A DNA stretch of 55,486 nucleotides, from contig CAZGSD010000003.1 in assembly GCA_964528305.1 (NCBI GenBank), positions 1-55,486 on the forward strand, in the 5' to 3' direction. A program made the translations under genes and the position numbers. Positions 50,798 through 55,486 of this stretch are shown one piece after another (the first letter of the stretch is position 1; each line of letters opens with the position of its first letter). A model generated the notes under the pieces. The model was given only the letters and a program-made list of their open reading frames with translations, was not told the origin of the DNA and did not search any database. The DNA comes from CAZGSD01 sp964528305 (lineage in GTDB: Bacteria > Patescibacteriota > Gracilibacteria > UBA1369).

Positions 50798-51128
50798 ACC
50801 ATTAACAATGGAAGAAATACAGGATTTTATTAAAAAGGTACGACATGCCATGAATGAACAGTTTTTCTCTAGAGATGGCCAATTGGCTGTGCTAATGTCG
50901 ATGGTTAAAATCAGTGAAGAAGTGGGGGAATTATCCGATGCTGTATTGCATTATATGAAACAGCAAAGACCTGATAAAATTTTACCTGAAGTTGATCAAC
51001 ATGTTGCGGATGAATTGGCTGATGTTATTTTGTCTACTGTGATGTTGGCACAGGACATGCAAATAGATGTTACAATGGCTTTGCAGAGAAAAATGCTGGT
51101 GATTAAGAGTCGTTTTAAGATTGATTAG
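50790..51128 (+). CDS. MazG-like nucleotide pyrophosphohydrolase
   Basis: 112 residues, all-alpha NTP-PPase fold. The metal-binding EExxE motif is SEEVGELSDAV, followed after a loop by ADELADVILST (ExxD). Length and motif match small MazG-like/iMazG or MazG-related enzymes that hydrolyse NTPs or dNTPs to monophosphates, including modified ones. The gene overlaps the preceding UDG-like gene by 8 bases and closes the operon; a 14-bp palindrome follows 4 bases after its stop. Confidence 0.85.
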   Translation: MSKPLTMEEIQDFIKKVRHAMNEQFFSRDGQLAVLMSMVKISEEVGELSDAVLHYMKQQRPDKILPEVDQHVADELADVILSTVMLAQDMQIDVTMALQRKMLVIKSRFKID

Positions 51129-51131
51129 ACG

Positions 51132-51145
51132 GGCGAGGCCTCGCC
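51132..51145. promoter_or_regulatory. Perfect 14-bp palindrome
   Basis: GGCGAGG-CCTCGCC, self-complementary throughout, between the MazG-like stop and the cyclase promoter. It can form a 5-bp stem with a GGCC loop but lacks a T-run, so a protein binding site is as likely as an RNA structure. Confidence 0.45.
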
Positions 51146-51161
51146 AAAGATGCTGATTTCG

Positions 51162-51170
51162 TGCTATAAT
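51162..51170 (+). promoter_or_regulatory. Extended -10 promoter of the cyclase gene
   Basis: TGC-TATAAT (TATAAT at 51165-51170), no clear -35, 22 bases before ATG 51193. Confidence 0.7.
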
Positions 51171-51192
51171 AGTGGGATTTAACCATGTTTGC

Positions 51193-53409
51193 ATGGCTCG
51201 TCCCGCTAAAATACGTAAATTATTGGTTTCTGGCCTGATTTTGGGGCTGGTTTTAGCGGTGACTTTCGGATTGTTGAGATTTCGAGTTTTGGAGAGATGG
51301 CAATTGCAATTGTCGAGTAAACTTTATCAAACGCGGGTTAGTGAGCATCCAATTTTATTGGTGGGGGTGGATCAGTATAGTGTTGATTCTTTGGGGCAAA
51401 CAGCAGTTTGGACTCGGGATAAATATGCCCAGGCTATTCGTAATATCAGTAAATATCAGCCGGCGGCTATTGGCTTGGATTATTATTTTTTATCGAAAGG
51501 GAAATTTTTACCTTCGGCGGAAATAGAAAAGATTGTGGGGAATTCTTCTCAAGCTGATCAGGTTTTAAATGATATCAAAGACACTTTAGGCACGGATTTG
51601 AATAAATTTGACCGTGTTTTGGCGGATGAAGTGCAAAATAATTCTAAGTTGATTATGGTTTATCCGAATGCTGGAGATTTTAATCTGGAGGCTTTGCAGC
51701 GACAGGATGTGAATCCGGTGAATCCGCCGGCCAGCTTTGTGCCTGCTGATAAATTGCGCATGGGAACAGCCAATTATCTGGGGGAGTTAGATAGTACTGT
51801 GCGGCGCTATACTCCTATTTTGAAAGGGCGTGAATATTACCCTTCTTTTGCTTTGGCTTTGATTGCTAAATACCTGGGGGCGAAAGATTGGGAGGTGTTG
51901 CACTATGATGCGAATAGGCTGGAAGTGAGATTGGGGGAGAAAGTTTTGAATATACCGCTGAAGGATTATCAATTTCTGCTTAATTTTAGTAGTAAATTTG
52001 TTGATGATAGCCGGAAAGGGCAGCTCAATCCCAAGACGGATAATTATCGCTATTTGAGTTTTTTGGATGTTTATAATGATGATTTGGCCGGCATTGATAC
52101 AGAGTGGATTAAAGGCAAAATCGTTTTAATTGGTCCCTACACTATCAATTTGGATAATTACAAAGTCCCGATAGACGACGATTATCGCATGTACGGCGTG
52201 CATATTCACGGGCAGGCGATACAGACTATCCTTGATCAAGCTTGGTTGCGGGAGATGACTTGGGGAGAGGTGCTGCTGACGGTGGGTGTGGTGGCTGGAT
52301 TGGTGCTGGCGGCGATATTTGTTTTGGCCATTGGTTGGGCTTTGCCGGCCGTGGCGCTACTTGTGGTGCTATATATGGTGGTGGTGGCTCCGTGGTTGTT
52401 TGGGCGGGGATTGTTGGCTGATTTGGTGCATTTGCCGCTCTCGGTGTTACTCACCGCTATCATTGGTTATGCCTGGCGTTTTGTCAGTGAGTCGCGGGAC
52501 AAGACGCGCGCTGCCACTGCTCTGGGGCAATTTGTTAATGAAGGAGTAGCGCGGGAGGTGTTGGCTGGAGGTCAGATGCGGATGGAGAAAAAGGGTGAGC
52601 GACGGGCTATTACGGTGCTTTTTAGTGATATCAAAGGCTTTACTACTATTTCCGAAAAACTGCAGCCGCAATCTGTGGTGGCTTTGCTCAATGAATATTT
52701 GGAGGTGATGTCGGGGGTTATTATTAAAAATAATGGCATAGTGGATAAATATGAAGGGGATGCTGTCATGGCGTTTTTTGAAGAACAGCCTGGTTTGCCA
52801 TCGCATCAGGAGCGGGCGACCCGGGCGGCTCTGGATATGCGGGAGGCTTTGCCTGGATTGCTTGCGAAATGGCGTCAGGATCCTCCGCTACCTGGCGGTG
52901 AAAGCAAGCCGGAAATTGATTTTCGGGTGGGGTTGTCGTCCGGTGAGGCTATAGTGGGGACGATAGGATCCAGTCAGCATTTGCAATACACGGCTATCGG
53001 GGACATAGTGAATCTGGGGTCCCGTTTGGAGTCCGCCAATAAACAATATCAGACGCATGTGATGTTGGCTGAGGCTACTTTTGAGGCGGTTCAGAATGTT
53101 TTTGCCTGCCGATTTTTGGATGTGATACGGGTGAAAGGAAAAGATAAGGCTGTGAAAATATATGAATTGTTGGGGCCGATAGATGGTTTGTCGTCTGATC
53201 AGGCGGCTTTGCTGCAGGCCTATAATCAGGGACTCACTTTGTACTTCAATAGACAATTTGCTGAAGCGGTGAAGTTTTTCAATGAAGAAGTTTTGATAAA
53301 ATGGCCGCGGGATTATTTAGCCAATGTTTACGCGGCGAGGGCGCAGAAATGTGTATTGATTCCACCGGATCCTGATTGGGATTTCGTCTATACCATGCAA
53401 AGTAAATAA
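51193..53409 (+). CDS. CHASE2-domain adenylate/guanylate cyclase
   Basis: 738 residues from ATG 51193 (MARPAKIRK). An N-terminal membrane helix (about 10-30) leads into an extracytoplasmic CHASE2 sensor (30-340: ILLVGVDQYSVDSLGQ, AIGLDYYF, KGKIVLIGPYTINLDNYKVP, GVHIHGQAIQTIL). Three membrane helices (about 355-430) precede the class III cyclase domain: VLFSDIKGFTTISEKL with metal-binding Asp, IVDKYEGDAVMAFF with the second Asp, and YTAIGDIVNLGSRLE. It therefore turns an external signal into a cyclic nucleotide; ATP versus GTP cannot be decided. A C-terminal TPR-like tail (about 670-738) follows. Confidence 0.93.
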   Translation: MARPAKIRKLLVSGLILGLVLAVTFGLLRFRVLERWQLQLSSKLYQTRVSEHPILLVGVDQYSVDSLGQTAVWTRDKYAQAIRNISKYQPAAIGLDYYFLSKGKFLPSAEIEKIVGNSSQADQVLNDIKDTLGTDLNKFDRVLADEVQNNSKLIMVYPNAGDFNLEALQRQDVNPVNPPASFVPADKLRMGTANYLGELDSTVRRYTPILKGREYYPSFALALIAKYLGAKDWEVLHYDANRLEVRLGEKVLNIPLKDYQFLLNFSSKFVDDSRKGQLNPKTDNYRYLSFLDVYNDDLAGIDTEWIKGKIVLIGPYTINLDNYKVPIDDDYRMYGVHIHGQAIQTILDQAWLREMTWGEVLLTVGVVAGLVLAAIFVLAIGWALPAVALLVVLYMVVVAPWLFGRGLLADLVHLPLSVLLTAIIGYAWRFVSESRDKTRAATALGQFVNEGVAREVLAGGQMRMEKKGERRAITVLFSDIKGFTTISEKLQPQSVVALLNEYLEVMSGVIIKNNGIVDKYEGDAVMAFFEEQPGLPSHQERATRAALDMREALPGLLAKWRQDPPLPGGESKPEIDFRVGLSSGEAIVGTIGSSQHLQYTAIGDIVNLGSRLESANKQYQTHVMLAEATFEAVQNVFACRFLDVIRVKGKDKAVKIYELLGPIDGLSSDQAALLQAYNQGLTLYFNRQFAEAVKFFNEEVLIKWPRDYLANVYAARAQKCVLIPPDPDWDFVYTMQSK

Positions 53410-53412
53410 ACA

Positions 53413-54558
53413 ATGTCCATCAAAAAAAATATTAAAGAAAATCAACAGGAACAGATGTTCGCGCGGCGCGGCGCAGAACTGCGCCGCGTGATGGTGGAGC
53501 GTGATTTGGATATAGTGATGGTTTGCGCTGGTGAGGAGGATTTTGCCTATGCCTTTGCCCTGACTGGACGCCGGCCGATTTTGCATCATTATTTTTTTGT
53601 AGCCAGGCGTCGGGTTTTGCAACATTTGGCTGGGGCTATAGAGCGGGATGTGATGGGTTGGACTGATGGCGCCCCGGATGATTGGGTGGAAGGTTATTTC
53701 GCCCCGGAGTTTTTATTGGAGAGACTGTTTTTGCCGGCGAATACTTTGCGGGTGTTTTGTGATGAAAATAAAATGTCGCGTGCCATGAGCGGGTTTTTGC
53801 GGGAGGCGCGGCGGGTGGGAGTGCTCGGGCCGGCGCCAGCCGTGGATTTTGCCCGTAGCCGCGCCGAGCTGGTGTTTTTGAATGATGTTTTGTGGCCTGT
53901 TTTGCTGGGAAAAAGTGTGGAGGAATTAGAGGGGATAAAAAATGTTGCGGATTTGTTGGAGCGTGTTTGTCAGGAAATTGAGCCTTTATTGAAACAAGGA
54001 GTGCGTTTTACAGCTATTATGGAAGATTTGGATAGAAGGATTTTGAGTGAGGCTGATGCTTTGGCCTTCCCATCTTTGCTGGGTAGGAGTGAGACCCAAA
54101 AAAAATGGTTTTCTCTCTGGCCCGGTCGCGCCAAAATCCGTCATAGAGATGTTTTATATATCAATATAGGAGCGCAAAAAGATGGATTTTTTGCCGATGT
54201 GGGGCGGACTTTTGTTTTGCATGACACTGCTTTGGCTCAAACCTGGAGAAACATAGAAAAAGTTTATTTGAGGTGGATTAAATCTCTCCGACCAACTGAT
54301 AAATTGATTGATTTACAGCCCAGTTTGGAGGCGGCTTTGCGGGAGGCTGGGCTAAATGATGTGCGTTTGCGTGCCGAAGGTTTGGGGCATGCCATTGGAT
54401 TTGGATTGATTCATCTGCCCTATATTCAAAACAATCTTTTTCCGGATCAACACCTTGGTCAAAACACTTCCTGGTCGTTGATTTTATCCTGTGAGGTGAA
54501 TGGTCATAGGCTGCAGCGGCAGGACATGGTTTTTATCGGTGTCCCAATTTCCAAATGA
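53413..54558 (+). CDS. M24-family peptidase homologue (Xaa-Pro aminopeptidase-like), degenerate
   Basis: 381 residues with the pita-bread fold pattern of creatinase/methionine aminopeptidase proteins: an N-terminal domain (1-160) and a catalytic-like domain (170-381). Of the five metal ligands (D, D, H, E, E), the first is Asn (INIGAQ, about residue 251), the second Asp is kept (FFADVGRTF, 260), His is kept (GLGHAIGFGLIH, 325), the first Glu is kept (SCEVNGH, 360) and the last is replaced in RQDMVF (about 370). It probably has weak or no dinuclear metal activity. The start is 4 bases after the cyclase stop; its end overlaps the TrmB-like gene by 26 bases. Confidence 0.8.
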   Translation: MSIKKNIKENQQEQMFARRGAELRRVMVERDLDIVMVCAGEEDFAYAFALTGRRPILHHYFFVARRRVLQHLAGAIERDVMGWTDGAPDDWVEGYFAPEFLLERLFLPANTLRVFCDENKMSRAMSGFLREARRVGVLGPAPAVDFARSRAELVFLNDVLWPVLLGKSVEELEGIKNVADLLERVCQEIEPLLKQGVRFTAIMEDLDRRILSEADALAFPSLLGRSETQKKWFSLWPGRAKIRHRDVLYINIGAQKDGFFADVGRTFVLHDTALAQTWRNIEKVYLRWIKSLRPTDKLIDLQPSLEAALREAGLNDVRLRAEGLGHAIGFGLIHLPYIQNNLFPDQHLGQNTSWSLILSCEVNGHRLQRQDMVFIGVPISK

Positions 54559-55267
54559 AAGCAAAAAATCGCCCACTGGCGCTAGCGATATGACTGCTGG
54601 TGATGCGTAAACCGAATTGTTCAACTTGAGATAAAACGATTAATTGATGCGAAGTGATGATTAAATCCAGACCGCAATCAAAAATTCCCGGTAGATTTTT
54701 CCAGCGCCAGTTTTTTGGTGCTAGTTCCGGTTCTGGGCTGTTTTGGCTGGATAATATTTCCAATAAAATATGTCGCTGGGCCAGATGCTGTAAATAATCG
54801 TGGCTGTCCAGTGGGTCGCGCAAATAACTTTTTTTGCCCAAATAGATTTTGATTTGACCCGGTTTTTCTTGAAGCAGTTCCAGTAGTAGTGTGCGTATCC
54901 CGGCGGTGCTGCCGAAATAATGGGCACGTGGCCGTCTGGTATTTAAAAAATGACCGCTGCCGGAAGGGCTGAGGTCATTTTTTTTGAGCAGAGTTATTTG
55001 CGCAATTTCCTGGCGCTTTTGGAGTTTGAGGCGGTCGAGTAGGGCGTGCAGATTGGTGATGGCGAAAAAGGTGGTGCCATCCCGGATGATTTGGCTGATG
55101 TAACCTTGTCCAGCCAGGTTGGACAGTGATTGATAACAGCTGGAGCGCGAAAGCTGGCCATGTTTGGCTATGATGCTAGCGGGTTGTTCGCCCATGTTTA
55201 GCAGGAAGGTCAATATAATGACTTCCTTATCACTTAACCCTTGGCTTTTGAGCAATTGCTGCAGCAT
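54533..55267 (-). CDS. TrmB-like transcriptional regulator
   Basis: 244 residues. The N-terminal winged helix (LLKSQGLSDKEVIILTFLLN, PASIIAKHGQLSRSSCYQSLSNLAGQGYI) is the TrmB/sugar-specific regulator type, with a short coiled-coil linker (LKLQKRQEIAQI) and a C-terminal effector-like domain (YFGSTAGIRTLLLELLQE, where the sugar-binding part of TrmB would lie). The ligand is unknown. It is divergently transcribed from the gene at 55424 and may control it. The coding end overlaps the convergent M24 gene. Confidence 0.85.
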   Translation of the reverse strand: MLQQLLKSQGLSDKEVIILTFLLNMGEQPASIIAKHGQLSRSSCYQSLSNLAGQGYISQIIRDGTTFFAITNLHALLDRLKLQKRQEIAQITLLKKNDLSPSGSGHFLNTRRPRAHYFGSTAGIRTLLLELLQEKPGQIKIYLGKKSYLRDPLDSHDYLQHLAQRHILLEILSSQNSPEPELAPKNWRWKNLPGIFDCGLDLIITSHQLIVLSQVEQFGLRITSSHIASASGRFFAFIWKLGHR

Positions 55268-55286
55268 GAGTTAATTTTTAGTTTTA

Positions 55287-55315
55287 ATTGAAACATGGTG
55301 GGGGGCTCTTGTCAA
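55287..55315 (-). promoter_or_regulatory. Promoter of the TrmB-like gene
   Basis: Minus strand perfect TTGACA (55310-55315), 17-base spacer, TTCAAT (55287-55292) extended by TG, 19 bases before ATG 55267. Confidence 0.75.
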
Positions 55316-55371
55316 AACATTTTTTTGTGTTAGGGGGCGGGTGATGTAAAATTAGTTGGGGTGGGATTTTC

Positions 55372-55400
55372 TTGACAGTGCTTTTGAATTAGGTTTAAAT
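55372..55400 (+). promoter_or_regulatory. Promoter of the gene at the right edge
   Basis: Perfect TTGACA (55372-55377), 17-base spacer, TTAAAT (55395-55400), 23 bases before ATG 55424. Confidence 0.7.
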
Positions 55401-55423
55401 TACACCTCTTAAATTTGTGAAAT

Positions 55424-55486
55424 ATGTCTGAAAAGCCATTAATGGGGCAATATAGTTTGGAGGAAACGCTGGCAGAGCAGGCTCGG
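55424..55486 (+). CDS. Partial CDS at the window edge, unknown
   Basis: ATG followed by 20 codons without stop (MSEKPLMGQYSLEETLAEQ, then AR), cut by the end of the window. It is acidic and helix-like at this point; too short to identify. A good promoter lies upstream, which supports a real start. Confidence 0.7.
   Translation, partial: MSEKPLMGQYSLEETLAEQAR

Overview
The window looks like a chromosomal segment from a Candidate Phyla Radiation (Patescibacteria) bacterium, most plausibly of the Parcubacteria type, assembled from a metagenome: a 100-base run of N marks a scaffold join. The signs are compact genes with overlapping ends, weak Shine-Dalgarno signals, short versions of HrcA and ComEC, divergent FtsL/FtsB-like proteins and many family-less secreted proteins. 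TGA, TAA and TAG all act as stops, so the code is the standard bacterial one. The assignment is inference; no 16S rRNA gene is present.

Layout. 1-4.4 kb: heat-shock operon hrcA-grpE-dnaK (minus strand) with a CIRCE operator lying on a strong promoter, preceded by gap (GAPDH). 4.7-8.9 kb: rsmH, an FtsL-like gene, and an ECF sigma factor with a FecR-domain membrane partner. 8.9-15.2 kb: wall synthesis on the minus strand (mraY, D,D-carboxypeptidase, LytR-CpsA-Psr), then a lipoprotein and a short comEC. 15.2-18.9 kb: a tight minus-strand operon of ferredoxin, DHH phosphoesterase, a ribonucleotide-reductase-like protein without catalytic cysteines, and a membrane-anchored methyltransferase. 19-23.1 kb: tRNA-Glu and the rpmH-rnpA-yidC-jag cluster extended by an SLH/RlpA protein and an FtsB-like protein. 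23.2-31 kb: a PPM-phosphatase-like membrane protein, an MGDG-synthase-type glycosyltransferase, the acetate pathway (pta-ackA) and small envelope proteins. 31-41.8 kb: ftsK, secA, a polyprenyl-phosphate sugar transferase, RNase P RNA, a TPR protein and yifB.

41.9-51.1 kb is accessory. It starts with a RelB/RelE-type toxin-antitoxin pair. Next comes a 3-kb island (AbiEi/AbiEii, a small secreted protein, a zinc-peptidase-like protein) flanked by two nearly identical 77/78-bp direct repeats. Then follow a PilX-like protein, a surface protein resembling myxobacterial MYXO-CTERM proteins, and a three-gene overlapping operon (B12-type radical SAM, UDG-like, MazG-like). The window closes with a CHASE2 adenylate/guanylate cyclase, a degenerate M24 peptidase, a TrmB-like regulator and the first 21 codons of another gene.

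The best candidates for something undescribed are (i) the operon built round the inactive-looking ribonucleotide reductase homologue, (ii) the radical SAM/UDG-like/MazG-like operon, and (iii) the repeat-flanked AbiE island. Regulation is unusually readable: many promoters match TTGACA-17-TATAAT, several others are extended -10 (TGN-TATAAT) type, and one ECF-type promoter lies between the sigma gene and its FecR partner. All calls rest on reading motifs by eye; no database search was run.
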